DNA of 23,086 nt from Betaproteobacteria bacterium (GCA_026710225.1 JAPORI010000130.1:1-23086), one strand, 5' to 3'; shown: positions 8,483 to 16,239, counted from the first letter of the stretch. The notes: generated by a model not told the origin, from the sequence alone. Numbers and translations: made by a program.

Positions 8483-8509
8483 TGTCTGCAAATCCGTGTT
8501 TTTCAAGCA

Positions 8510-8827
8510 ATGAGTTCTTCGTTTGTCAGTAATAAAACGGCCGCCGCCGGGCAAGACATATCCTTGCCGCGCCTTTACCGGGTGGTGCTGGTTGGCGACA
8601 GCCGCACTCCGGCCAGTTTCATGTGCACGATCCTGCGCAAGTTGTTCAGTCATGATCCGGCCAGCGCAATCAGAATCACCGCCGCCGCCGGTCGGGTTGG
8701 CCGCGCTCTTGCCGGCACCTATGTACGGGAAATCGCCGAGGCCAAGGCTGAACAGGCAGCCCAGTCGGCCCGGCTGCACGGCTGGCCGCTGCGCTGCCTG
8801 ATCGAACCAGAAAACAAGAACGGCTAG
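8510..8827 (+). CDS. clpS: ATP-dependent Clp protease adaptor ClpS, altered ligand pocket
   Basis: A 105-residue protein that aligns without gaps to E. coli ClpS from YRVVLV to the C-terminal PLRCLIEPE. It also keeps TP, the TYVREIAEAKAEQA helix and an N-terminal tail of about 22 residues, which in the family drives delivery to ClpA. ClpS normally binds N-degron substrates and hands them to the ClpA N-domain. The residues that bind the N-terminal amino acid are changed: E. coli Asn34-Asp35-Asp36 reads Gly-Asp-Ser, His66 is Gly and Met40 is Ala. The start is taken as the ATG at 8510; an in-frame extension back to a TTG at 8342 would add a hydrophobic segment and is less likely. clpA follows after 4 bp. 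Confidence 0.88.
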   Translation: MSSSFVSNKTAAAGQDISLPRLYRVVLVGDSRTPASFMCTILRKLFSHDPASAIRITAAAGRVGRALAGTYVREIAEAKAEQAAQSARLHGWPLRCLIEPENKNG

Positions 8828-8831
8828 GCCG

Positions 8832-11045
8832 ATGATCGCTGGCGAACTCGAGGAAAACATCCAGTTCACTTTCCGCGATGCCCGCGAAAGAGGCCTTGAA
8901 TTCGTAACCACCGAGCATCTGCTGCTGGTGCTGCTTGACAGTTCCGATGTCGGGATAATGCTCGACTCGCTGAAAGCGGATCGGGTTGGCCTGCGCAACG
9001 ATCTGGAGGACTTTCTCGCCAAGCGGGTGCCCAAGGCCAGCCAGCCGGGAGCGGAAAGCCGGCCGACCCCGGGGTTTCAGCGGGTAATCCGCAGGGCGGC
9101 CGCCGAGGCGAAAAACCTCAACTGCGACGTGACCGGCCTGTGCGTGATCGCTTCCATATACAATGAGCCGGAATCATTCGGTGCCCAGTATCTGGTGCGG
9201 CGCGGCATCAACCGCAAACGGATCGGGGTGTGGCTGCGCACCCGAGCCCTCAACGCAACTGCCACAACCCAAACCCAGATCGGGGAGGGAGCGGAAACGA
9301 CCGCCGCCGCCGGCCTCACCCGCAACCTGACCGCGGCGGTAATGCGCAACGAGATCGAAAAGCCGCGGCCGCGCCAGGATATCGAGCAGGCGCTGGCCCG
9401 GGTGCTGTGCCGCAAGTACAAGAGCAATCCGATTCTGGTCGGCGACCCCGGCGTCGGCAAGACTGCGATCGTGCACGCGCTCGCCCACCAGGTCGCCGTC
9501 GGTGAGGTTCCCGAGGCGCTGGCCGATTTGCAGATTCACGAAATCCAGGTCAGTTCGCTGGTCGCCGGCACCCGTTACCGCGGCGACTTCGAGGCGCGCA
9601 TGAAGCAGTTGGTCGGCGAAATCTCCCGCCACCCCAATTCGCTGCTGTTCGTCGACGAGATCCATTCGCTGATCGGAGCCGGCTCGGTCTCCGGCGGCAA
9701 TCTGGACGCAGCCAGCATCCTCAAGCCGGCCTTGGTCAACGGCACCCTGCGCTGCATCGGCGCGACAACCCCGGCCGAATACGCCCGCATCTTCGCCAAG
9801 GACAGCGCCCTGGCCCGTCGCTTCCAGAAGATTCAAGTGCCGGAGCCATCTGATGAGGAGGCTTTGGCGATTTTGCGCGAACTGCAGCCGCGCCTGGAAA
9901 AGCATCACGGCATCCGCTACCGGGAAGATGCACTCGATTCGGCGGTGCGCATGTCGCGCCGCTACCTGAGCAACCGCAGCCTGCCGGACAAGGCAATAGA
10001 CCTGCTCGATGACATCGGCGCAGCGCGATCACTGGCCGGTGCCAGCGCTCCGGTAACCAGCAAGATCGTCGCCGGTGCGATCGCCCAGATGTCGGGTCTG
10101 CCGGCCAGCGCGGTCGCAGTTGATGATCGCAGTGCCCTTCGCCGGCTGGAGCGCAGCCTCGCCGAACGCGTCTACGGCCAACCGGAGGCGGTCGCAGCGC
10201 TGGCCAAGGCGGTAAAGCGCGCCCGGCTCGGATTCGCAACCCCGGGGCGGCCGATCGGCTCTTTTTTGTTTACCGGCCCCACCGGAGTCGGCAAGACGGC
10301 CCTGGCTGCTGCCCTGGCCGAGGCGCTCGGCCTGCAATTGCTGCGCTTTGACATGTCCGAATACATGGAAAAGCACTCGCTCTCCCGGCTGATTGGCGCG
10401 CCGCCCGGTTATGTCGGCTTTGAACAGGCCGGCCAACTTACCGAAAAGGTGTCCGGCAACCCCCACTGCGTGCTGCTGCTTGACGAGATCGAAAAGGCGC
10501 ATCCGGACATCTTCAGCATCCTGTTGCAGGTGATGGACTACGGAACCCTTACCGACAACGCCGGCCAGGCAGTTGACTTCCGGCACGCGCTGGTGGTGAT
10601 GACTTCCAATGCCGGTGCCAGCGACCGGGATCGGGCGCCGCTGGGCTTCGTCAAGCAGGCCGCCGGCGACAGCAGCGAGCAGCAGGACCTCAAGCGGCTG
10701 TTCTCGCCGGAGTTTCGCAACCGGCTCGATGCCCAGATCAGTTTTGCCTCTCTGGCCCCAGACGTGGCCGGCCGGATAGTCGCCAAGGAACTCGCCGGGC
10801 TTGGCAGCCGGCTGGAAGCCGAGCGCGGCCTAAAGGTATCGTTCGCAAAAGACGTCATCGAACTGCTGCTGGAGGTCGGCTTTTCCGAAAGCATGGGTGC
10901 CCGGCCCTTGCAGCGAACGATCAACTCGCTGATCGTCGATGCAATAGTCGAAGCCGACCTTGGCCGGCGGGCTAGGCCAGGAACCCGGATGGTGGTTTCA
11001 GCCCCCGGCGGCCAGGTGAAAATTGAAAGGATGGCCACCAGTTAA
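8832..11045 (+). CDS. clpA: ATP-dependent Clp protease ATP-binding subunit ClpA
   Basis: The 737 residues compare with 758 in E. coli. In order: a Clp N-domain (about 1-145) with FVTTEHLLLVLL, the ClpS-contact region. Then ATPase 1 with Walker A GDPGVGKT (204-211), Walker B LLFVDE (271-276) and pore loop RYRGDFE. ATPase 2 has Walker A GPTGVGKT (482-489), Walker B VLLLDE (547-552) and pore loop GYVGF. A Leu-Gly-Phe tripeptide (604-606) stands where ClpA has its ClpP-docking Ile-Gly-Leu loop, so a ClpP partner is expected from elsewhere in the genome. The hexamer unfolds substrates for ClpP in the cytoplasm. Odd point: the DPLIGRE motif that contacts the nucleotide base in the first ATPase reads EKPRPRQ (about residues 176-182). 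The gene is co-transcribed with clpS (4-bp gap). Confidence 0.96.
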   Translation: MIAGELEENIQFTFRDARERGLEFVTTEHLLLVLLDSSDVGIMLDSLKADRVGLRNDLEDFLAKRVPKASQPGAESRPTPGFQRVIRRAAAEAKNLNCDVTGLCVIASIYNEPESFGAQYLVRRGINRKRIGVWLRTRALNATATTQTQIGEGAETTAAAGLTRNLTAAVMRNEIEKPRPRQDIEQALARVLCRKYKSNPILVGDPGVGKTAIVHALAHQVAVGEVPEALADLQIHEIQVSSLVAGTRYRGDFEARMKQLVGEISRHPNSLLFVDEIHSLIGAGSVSGGNLDAASILKPALVNGTLRCIGATTPAEYARIFAKDSALARRFQKIQVPEPSDEEALAILRELQPRLEKHHGIRYREDALDSAVRMSRRYLSNRSLPDKAIDLLDDIGAARSLAGASAPVTSKIVAGAIAQMSGLPASAVAVDDRSALRRLERSLAERVYGQPEAVAALAKAVKRARLGFATPGRPIGSFLFTGPTGVGKTALAAALAEALGLQLLRFDMSEYMEKHSLSRLIGAPPGYVGFEQAGQLTEKVSGNPHCVLLLDEIEKAHPDIFSILLQVMDYGTLTDNAGQAVDFRHALVVMTSNAGASDRDRAPLGFVKQAAGDSSEQQDLKRLFSPEFRNRLDAQISFASLAPDVAGRIVAKELAGLGSRLEAERGLKVSFAKDVIELLLEVGFSESMGARPLQRTINSLIVDAIVEADLGRRARPGTRMVVSAPGGQVKIERMATS

Positions 11046-11201
11046 GCGGCCGCTTGTTCGGTATTGAACTTTCGGCAGCCGATCAATCCGGTGCCCAATT
11101 TTGCCCATAGCGCCTTAAATCCTGAAATCTCGAACCCGTTTCCGGACTCAAAAAACGCCGGCTTGCTTCGCGACCCCTAATTTTGATATCGACAGATTGT
11201 C
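11046..11201. other. convergent intergenic region
   Basis: These 156 bp lie between the ends of clpA and the minus-strand Ala/Lys-rich protein gene. An interrupted inverted repeat at 11064-11086 (TTGA...TCGGC-A-GCCGA-TCAA) and a run of six A residues at 11150-11155 (a T run on the minus strand, behind only a weak stem) could serve as transcription ends. No gene is seen. Confidence 0.4.
11064..11086. repeat. inverted repeat between convergent genes
   Basis: TCGGC (11072-11076) and GCCGA (11078-11082) abut a single central base and are flanked by TTGA (11064-11067) and TCAA (11083-11086). The position between two converging genes suggests a two-way terminator, but no T tract follows on either strand. 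Confidence 0.35.
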
Positions 11202-12917
11202 CTACTTGCCTTTCGCCGCCTCAACGTAGGCGGCCGCAGCCTTGGAAATCTCGATGATCTGATCGGTGAACCACTTGGCAGTGCGCGGGTCCATCTGCTG
11301 GCCGCGCCCGATCAGTCGCACCACCGCATCAAGACGGCGGCGGGCATCCATGGTGTTGCGGAACTGCTCGGTAAACTTCTCGCAGCGCCGCAGGTCGTCG
11401 TCGGCCTCTTTCTCCACCGCCTCCCAGAGTTGTCCGATCACTTCCTTGCGTCGGTCGCACAGGCGGGCCAGGGTCTGGGTCGCCATGTTGGTGTCCCAGC
11501 GCTTGCTGCCGAACTTTTTCAACTGCTTGAGCAATTCGGCCCGGGCACCGGCGGTGTCCCCGGCTTCCGCTGTTGGCTCTGCCTCGGCGGCCTTCTTCTC
11601 CTTCTTGGCGGCAGCCGCCTCCTCCTTGGCTTTCTTGGCCGCTTCGGCCGCGGCCATCTCCAGTTGCCGGGCCGCTTCCTTGGCCGCATCCTGAGCCTTC
11701 TTGGCGGCGGCGGCGCTCTTCTTGGCCTCTTCGCTGGCACCGGCCTGGGCGCCGCGGAAAGCGGCGGCGATCTTCTCGAACAGTTCCTTGGTCTTCTGTT
11801 CGTTGGATTCCAGCCCCTTGGCCGACTTGATCGTCTCGGCGCACTTGATCGCCATCGCGCAAGCCTCCTTGGCGAGCTTGTTGGCGCCTTCGAATGCGCT
11901 GGCCATCTTCTTGGCATCGGCCAGCGTCTTGACCGGAATGCTCGCCGCGGTGTCGGCGGCGCTGGATGCTTCCAGGGTCTTCTCCCGGGTCTCGGCGGCG
12001 AGCTTGCGCACCTGGCAGACTATCTCCCGGTCGATCAACTGCACCGGACACTCGGCGGCCAGCGTCTTGGCCTTCTCGGCCTGGGCAAACAGGTCCTTGT
12101 CCTCGGACCCTTCCAGATGCGCCTCGATGATCGCCATCGATTCCTTGAGCAGCGCAACCACCGATTCGGTGCCCAGCGGCGCAGTCGAGATCTGCTCGTA
12201 GGCAGCCGCGTTGCGCGCCGCATCAGCCAGCGCCTCGGCGACCTTGGTCAGATCATCGATCGGATTGTCGGTCTCGGACAGATCCTCGGCCAGGGTGGCA
12301 AGCTTGCCGAAGGTGTATTCCTTGCGCAACAGGCTGCGCGCCTCAGCCTCGGACTCGGCGTCGTTGAGACCTTCGTCGAGCAGAGCGAGCATGTAGCCGC
12401 GCATGTGCACCGAAAAGGCGGCATCGACATAGCCCTTGTACTTGCTCAGGTGCTGAACATCGTAGGCGAGCTGGAAAGCCTCCTCGGCTATGCCGCCGTA
12501 TTCGAGCAACTCAAGCATCGCCCATTCCATCGCCTGCTTGCTGTCGCCGCGCTCGGCGGCGGCCCGGCCGCAGGCAGCGAAGTGACCCAGACACTTGCGC
12601 GCCGAAGATCCGGCCGCCGGACCCTTGACCTCGTCGTCGCTGGGCAACTTGAAGATCGGCGCTGCATCCTTGCCGCCGAGCGCCTTGCGGCAGTCGTGGG
12701 TTACCCCCGGGTCCTCGCAGAACTTCTCGAGAAACTGTTCGGCAAAAGTCGCCTTGTCCTTGACGAAGTCCCAGGAATGATCGGCGGCGGCAAGTGTCTG
12801 GCCGATCTTCTTGGCATCGGCGTCACAGATTTGCAGTTGCGACTGGACCCACTTCTCCTTGACGAAGTCGGGAAAAGTTATCGATCCTGGTTCGGGTTCG
12901 GTCATTTCCGCCTGCAT
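11202..12917 (-). CDS. unrecognised Ala/Lys-rich helical protein linked to mnmA
   Basis: I do not recognise this family. From the ATG at 12917 it is 571 residues (567 from the ATG at 12905, which has an AGGCGG-like site just before it). There is no signal peptide or membrane segment, so it is probably cytoplasmic. Residues 1-290 are mostly helical with an acidic bias. Residues about 392-452 are a charged single-helix stretch of Ala, Lys and Glu, similar in composition to the TolA stalk. Residues 455-571 form a compact basic/acidic helical domain. Eleven cysteines (31, 67, 76, 109, 116, 290, 301, 353, 359, 487, 512) are unusual for such a composition. The ATG begins one base after the mnmA stop, so the two genes are almost surely co-transcribed. 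A longer upstream reading frame to 13361 is antisense-frame overlap with mnmA and is not used. Function unknown. Confidence 0.75.
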   Translation of the reverse strand: MQAEMTEPEPGSITFPDFVKEKWVQSQLQICDADAKKIGQTLAAADHSWDFVKDKATFAEQFLEKFCEDPGVTHDCRKALGGKDAAPIFKLPSDDEVKGPAAGSSARKCLGHFAACGRAAAERGDSKQAMEWAMLELLEYGGIAEEAFQLAYDVQHLSKYKGYVDAAFSVHMRGYMLALLDEGLNDAESEAEARSLLRKEYTFGKLATLAEDLSETDNPIDDLTKVAEALADAARNAAAYEQISTAPLGTESVVALLKESMAIIEAHLEGSEDKDLFAQAEKAKTLAAECPVQLIDREIVCQVRKLAAETREKTLEASSAADTAASIPVKTLADAKKMASAFEGANKLAKEACAMAIKCAETIKSAKGLESNEQKTKELFEKIAAAFRGAQAGASEEAKKSAAAAKKAQDAAKEAARQLEMAAAEAAKKAKEEAAAAKKEKKAAEAEPTAEAGDTAGARAELLKQLKKFGSKRWDTNMATQTLARLCDRRKEVIGQLWEAVEKEADDDLRRCEKFTEQFRNTMDARRRLDAVVRLIGRGQQMDPRTAKWFTDQIIEISKAAAAYVEAAKGK

Positions 12918-12918
12918 T

Positions 12919-14031
12919 CTACCCGCGCCCGGCTGGCCGCGCCGCCAAATCGGTCGTTTCGATCGTCCCGCCACCCAGACAGTCAATGCCGTCGTAGACG
13001 ACCAGCGCCTGACCGGGGGCCACCGCCGCCTGTTCGTCTGCAAACGCCACCGTCGCAGTTTCGGCACCGGCCTGTTCAAGCGTGCACGGCGCCGGCTCCA
13101 TCCGGTGCCGGAACCGGCAGGTGTACACCCAGTTGCACGGCGGCGGCCGGCCGGCCACCCAGCTGGTCTGGCGCAGTCGCACCCGGCGGCAGTACAGCAG
13201 CCGGTGGTTGCGGCCGCGTACTGCGGTGATCGTGTTGGTAGCGCAGTCCTTGCCGGCCACATACCAGGGCGGCCCCTCGCCGCCCAGACCAAGGCCGCCG
13301 CGCTGGCCGATCGTGTACAGGTGGACACCGTCATGAGTGCCGATTTGCCGGCCGTGTTCATCGACTATCGCCCCGGACTGCGGCCGGATGTGCTCGCTGA
13401 CGAATTCCCGGAACGGCCGCTTGCCGATGAAGCAAATACCCATGCTCTCGCGCCGCTCGGCTGTAGGCAGGCCGGCCTCCCTGGCGATCGATCGTACCTG
13501 CGCCTTGGTCGGCAGATCGCCGAGCGGAAACAGGCTTTGCGCCAGCTGGTTGCGGTCAAGCCGGTAGAGAAAGTAGGTCTGATCCTTGCCCTCGGCCTCG
13601 GCCTTGAGCAGCCGCTGCCGAACGCCATCGATGCGGGCATAGTGACCGGTCGCAATCCGGGTGGCGCCATAGCGCGCCGCGGCGATCCGGGCAAAAGAGG
13701 CGAACTTGATGTTGGCATTGCACCAGACATCCGGATTGGGGGTGCGGCCGGCACGCAACTCGTCGAGAAAGCCGGCAAACACCTCGCGCCGGTAGTCGCC
13801 GACCAGATCGACGACATCCAGCTCAATACCGATCGCATCGGCGGCGGCGGCGGCGGCAACCGCATCGGCACCGGCCGGACAGTCGCCGGATTGATCCTCC
13901 CAGCAGCGCATGAACAGGCCGCGCACTGCGGCACCGGCACGCTTGAGCAACAGCGCGGCGACCGACGAATCGACGCCGCCGGACATGCCGACGACGATCG
14001 ATTCGCCTGGTTGCGGATGCTGGCTGGTCAT
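12919..14031 (-). CDS. mnmA: tRNA-specific 2-thiouridylase MnmA
   Basis: A 370-residue protein, the usual length. It has the ATP-pyrophosphatase P-loop GMSGGVDSS (15-23), the TPNPDVWCN motif with catalytic Cys104, the HYARI segment near residue 130, SMGICFIGKRPF with the second catalytic Cys200, YTIGQRGGLG (239-248) and a C-terminal beta-barrel ending in CLGGGTIE. MnmA makes 2-thiouridine at wobble position 34 of tRNAs for Lys, Glu and Gln, using sulfur relayed from IscS. The ATG at 14031 is chosen because the protein begins just before the P-loop as in homologues; the open frame upstream to 14445 overlaps the divergent fau gene. The start is 47 bp from the divergent fau start, so the two promoters share a short region. 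Confidence 0.96.
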   Translation of the reverse strand: MTSQHPQPGESIVVGMSGGVDSSVAALLLKRAGAAVRGLFMRCWEDQSGDCPAGADAVAAAAAADAIGIELDVVDLVGDYRREVFAGFLDELRAGRTPNPDVWCNANIKFASFARIAAARYGATRIATGHYARIDGVRQRLLKAEAEGKDQTYFLYRLDRNQLAQSLFPLGDLPTKAQVRSIAREAGLPTAERRESMGICFIGKRPFREFVSEHIRPQSGAIVDEHGRQIGTHDGVHLYTIGQRGGLGLGGEGPPWYVAGKDCATNTITAVRGRNHRLLYCRRVRLRQTSWVAGRPPPCNWVYTCRFRHRMEPAPCTLEQAGAETATVAFADEQAAVAPGQALVVYDGIDCLGGGTIETTDLAARPAGRG

Positions 14032-14078
14032 GACCTGTTTCTTGGTAACACGATGATGATAATAGTAGGAGCCCGCCC
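14032..14078. promoter_or_regulatory. short divergent promoter region mnmA / fau
   Basis: Both transcripts must start within or overlap these 47 bp. A GATAAT hexamer (14058-14063) and its opposite-strand TA-rich counterpart are -10 candidates. TAGGAG (14066-14071) is a good ribosome binding site for fau, 7 nt before its ATG; this is the clearest Shine-Dalgarno in the window. Confidence 0.4.
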
Positions 14079-14666
14079 ATGAAGAGTTGTCCCGTCGCCG
14101 CCGCCAAGCAGCGCGCCCGCACCCGGGTGCGGGCTCAGCGCGCCGCAATGAGCGCGGCCGCGCGCGCCCAGGCGAGCGCGGCGATCTGCCAGCGGCTGTT
14201 GCAGTTGCCGGAGCTGGCCAACAATGAGCCGGTGGCTGCGTTCGCGCCCGGCCACCAGGAGGTTGACATCGGGCCATTGCTTGCCAGATGGATTTCCGGC
14301 GGTCGGTCGGTGCTGCTGCCGCGGGTCGTGCGCGGAACGAGAAAAATGTCCTGGCACAAGATATTGGATTTGCAAGCCGATCTGGACACAGGATATGCCG
14401 GTATACTCGAGCCGATCCCGAATATTGCTGAATCGAATCCGGCATCGGCCGCCTGCATCCTTATCCCGTCTGTTGCCGTTGATGAGCGCGGTAATCGAAT
14501 CGGATCAGGAGGCGGTTTCTATGATACAAATTCGCCCCGGATTGAGAGAGTTTTCGTGATCGCACCAGTTTTTTCATGTCAGTTGCTTGCCGCCTGCCCG
14601 GCGCAAGAACACGACCTGCGCATCGACGCAATCGTCACCGAGAAACGGACCTGCCGGTGCCGCTAG
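14079..14666 (+). CDS. fau: 5-formyltetrahydrofolate cyclo-ligase
   Basis: A 195-residue protein of the 5-FTHF cyclo-ligase (MTHFS/YgfA) family, which converts 5-formyl-THF to 5,10-methenyl-THF with ATP. Evidence includes the basic N-terminal helix (KQRARTRVRAQRAAMS), PVAAFAPGHQEVDIGPLL near residues 51-68, LLPRV at 79-83, the ATP-binding glycine loop NRIGSGGGFYD (139-149) and a C-terminal HDLRIDAIVTEKR, the usual 'D..VD.+VTE' ending. The ATG at 14079 has the good TAGGAG site noted upstream. The last 10 bp overlap the proposed GTG start of dnaA, so the initiator may be translated from the fau message. In this window there is no 6S RNA gene beside it, unlike in E. coli. Confidence 0.9.
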   Translation: MKSCPVAAAKQRARTRVRAQRAAMSAAARAQASAAICQRLLQLPELANNEPVAAFAPGHQEVDIGPLLARWISGGRSVLLPRVVRGTRKMSWHKILDLQADLDTGYAGILEPIPNIAESNPASAACILIPSVAVDERGNRIGSGGGFYDTNSPRIERVFVIAPVFSCQLLAACPAQEHDLRIDAIVTEKRTCRCR

Positions 14667-15988
14667 CCGACTACTGGAACTCGGTGCGGCGAGTGCTAAT
14701 CGCCGAAAACCCGGCGGCCGAAACGCGCCTGATTGCGCTTACCGTAAGCTCGGCAGACAACGGCCGGCAACTGGTGCTGGAAACCGGCTGCGCGCAAATC
14801 GCTGCCTGGCTGAAAAACGGATCGGGAGTAATCGAGCGCGTCCGGCAACTGCTGCCGCGCCTTGACAGCGGCCAGACACCGGCGGTTGCGGTGCAACTGC
14901 TGAGTACGCCGACCGCGGCCGCGGCTGCAACGCCGCCGCCAACCGGCAAGCCGCCAGCGCCGCGCTCGCGCGGCGGTCCGGCGGCCAAGTACACCTTCGC
15001 CAATTTCGTGGTTGGCACCAGCAATGAACTCGCCGCCGCCGCCGGCCGCCAACTGGCTGGCGGCGGCAGCGACGCCGAATCGATTGGCAGCCTGTACATC
15101 CACGGCCGACCCGGGTTGGGCAAAACCCATCTGGCCAATGCGATCGGCAACGACTATCTGCAACGCAACCGGGGTGCCCGGGTGCGAGTGCTCTCCGGCG
15201 AGCAGTTCATGCGGGAGGTGCAGCGCGCCTTTACCTCCGACAAGGTTGATGACTTTCGCAAGCGCTTCCGGCAACTGGACCTGTTCATCCTCGATGATTT
15301 GCAAGGCATCGGTTCCGGAAGCGAGCAGACGCACCGGCAACTGATCGCCTTGCTCAACTTCTTTGCCGATCAGTCGCTGCCGTTCGTGATCGTGGCCGAT
15401 GCCCCGGCCGCCGGTCTGCGCCTGCCGCCGCGGCTGGTGTCGCGGCTGGTCGCCGGCATTGAGGCACGAATCGATCCGCCCGATCTGCAAACCCGGCTGG
15501 GTGTTCTCGCCCTGCACGCCCGGCTGCGCGGCCTGCAACTTACCGACGAATGCGCCCAGTTGCTGGCGATGCGCCTGTGCAGCAACGTCCGGGAATTGAT
15601 CGGAACGATAGGCCGGGTTGCGATGATCGCCAAGATGCACCGCGACCGGCCGCTGGTGGAAATCGTTGGCAGCGTTATCGCCGATTTGCACACCATGCCG
15701 GTGCGAATCACGCCGCTGGCGGTTGTTGATGCCGTTGCCAGCCAGTTCGACTTCTCCCGCGCCCAGCTGCTCGGCAAGCGGCGCGACCAGGCGCTGGTGC
15801 GCGCCCGGCACGCGGCGATGTACCTTTGCCGGGAACTCACCCGCGAATCGCTGCCCGGAATCGGGACGATCTTTGGTTGTCACCACTCCAGCGTCCTGCA
15901 CGCTCATCGCCGGATTAGCACCGCCGCCGCCGCCGAGCCGGCCCTGGCCGCCGATCTCGCCCAGATCCGCCACCGCCTGGAAACCTAG
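14657..15988 (+). CDS. dnaA: chromosomal replication initiator DnaA, divergent
   Basis: From the GTG at 14657 the protein has 443 residues. The start fits because it gives a VPLADYW beginning like other DnaA proteins and overlaps fau by 10 bp. Domain I is short (about 1-85), then a Pro/Ala-rich linker. The AAA+ domain starts at YTFANFVVG and has Walker A GRPGLGKT (150-157), Walker B LFILDD (209-214), an arginine finger in RLVSR (Arg263) and sensor II in SNVRE (Arg312). Domain IV ends in RESLPGIGTIFG plus a changed signature: the near-universal GGRDHTTV is GCHHSSV (407-413), one residue shorter. DnaA-ATP opens the origin and loads the helicase; the altered signature may change box recognition. 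The usual sensor I region and the segment after Walker B also differ. dnaN follows after 317 bp. Confidence 0.94.
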   Translation: MPLADYWNSVRRVLIAENPAAETRLIALTVSSADNGRQLVLETGCAQIAAWLKNGSGVIERVRQLLPRLDSGQTPAVAVQLLSTPTAAAAATPPPTGKPPAPRSRGGPAAKYTFANFVVGTSNELAAAAGRQLAGGGSDAESIGSLYIHGRPGLGKTHLANAIGNDYLQRNRGARVRVLSGEQFMREVQRAFTSDKVDDFRKRFRQLDLFILDDLQGIGSGSEQTHRQLIALLNFFADQSLPFVIVADAPAAGLRLPPRLVSRLVAGIEARIDPPDLQTRLGVLALHARLRGLQLTDECAQLLAMRLCSNVRELIGTIGRVAMIAKMHRDRPLVEIVGSVIADLHTMPVRITPLAVVDAVASQFDFSRAQLLGKRRDQALVRARHAAMYLCRELTRESLPGIGTIFGCHHSSVLHAHRRISTAAAAEPALAADLAQIRHRLET

Positions 15989-16044
15989 GAGAATCCGGGA
16001 TGCTGCCGGGCGCTGCCAGCAACTGTCAATCGACACCAAAAAAC

Positions 16045-16053
16045 TGTGCAAAA
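16045..16053 (-). other. candidate DnaA box TTTTGCACA
   Basis: On the minus strand this 9-mer matches the consensus TTWTNCACA at every position. Because this DnaA has a changed recognition signature, consensus matching may not predict binding. Confidence 0.4.
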
Positions 16054-16199
16054 ACTGGCGGTTTCCTGTCGCTGCCCTGCCGGTCAAGACTCGGCCGGCG
16101 TAGTTTTGCCGGTTTTCCGACAGCCTGCCCACAGCCGTTCGCGCGCCTGTCAAAGGCGCTTGGGCCTTGCCAGCCAAGGGATGGCCTTGTTGCCAAAAA

Positions 16200-16208
16200 T
16201 GATCCACA
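16200..16208 (+). other. candidate DnaA box TGATCCACA
   Basis: It differs from TTATCCACA at one position and sits just left of an AT-rich stretch and the dnaN promoter candidate. It could act in origin function or in control of dnaN. Confidence 0.4.
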
Positions 16209-16210
16209 GG

Positions 16211-16239
16211 TGATCATATTCATGTTTCTGTTATATAAT
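16211..16239 (+). promoter_or_regulatory. candidate dnaN promoter
   Basis: A perfect TATAAT (16234-16239) lies 66 bp before the dnaN ATG. At 17-bp spacing the -35 position reads TGATCA, a poor match that is also a palindrome. It would let dnaN be transcribed apart from dnaA and supports the ATG at 16306 over upstream in-frame starts. Confidence 0.45.

Larger units (their letters stand above)
7963..8509. other. 547-bp divergent intergenic region, no gene seen
   Basis: This region separates the minus-strand membrane protein gene from plus-strand clpS and should hold both promoters. It contains hairpins at 8159-8176 and 8189-8210 and TA-rich promoter-like sequence near 8472-8482. Open frames on both strands are overlapping and unlike any family I know. 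A cold-shock gene, which flanks clpS in some gammaproteobacteria, is not present. Confidence 0.45.

Noticed and set aside
8158..8532. Plus-strand open frame of 124 codons upstream of clpS
   Set aside because: It overlaps the clpS start in another frame, is compositionally unremarkable and has no known homologue by eye.
11430..13229. Long plus-strand open frame (599 codons) opposite the Ala/Lys-rich protein gene
   Set aside because: It is antisense to a gene with strong protein-like composition and covers part of mnmA. GC-rich codon bias on the true strand suppresses stops on the other, and the product has no family resemblance.
12918..13361. N-terminal extension of the Ala/Lys-rich protein across the end of mnmA
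   Set aside because: The extended part is Arg/Trp/Pro-rich, typical of an off-frame reading of another gene, and it overlaps the conserved C-terminal domain of mnmA. The ATG just after the mnmA stop is far more natural.
14032..14445. N-terminal extension of mnmA into the fau gene
   Set aside because: MnmA proteins begin shortly before the P-loop. The extension is antisense to fau and has no family similarity.
14696..16207. Minus-strand open frame (503 codons) opposite dnaA
   Set aside because: It lies across the well-supported dnaA gene and the dnaA-dnaN gap. The translation shows no known motif, and it is explained by high G+C.
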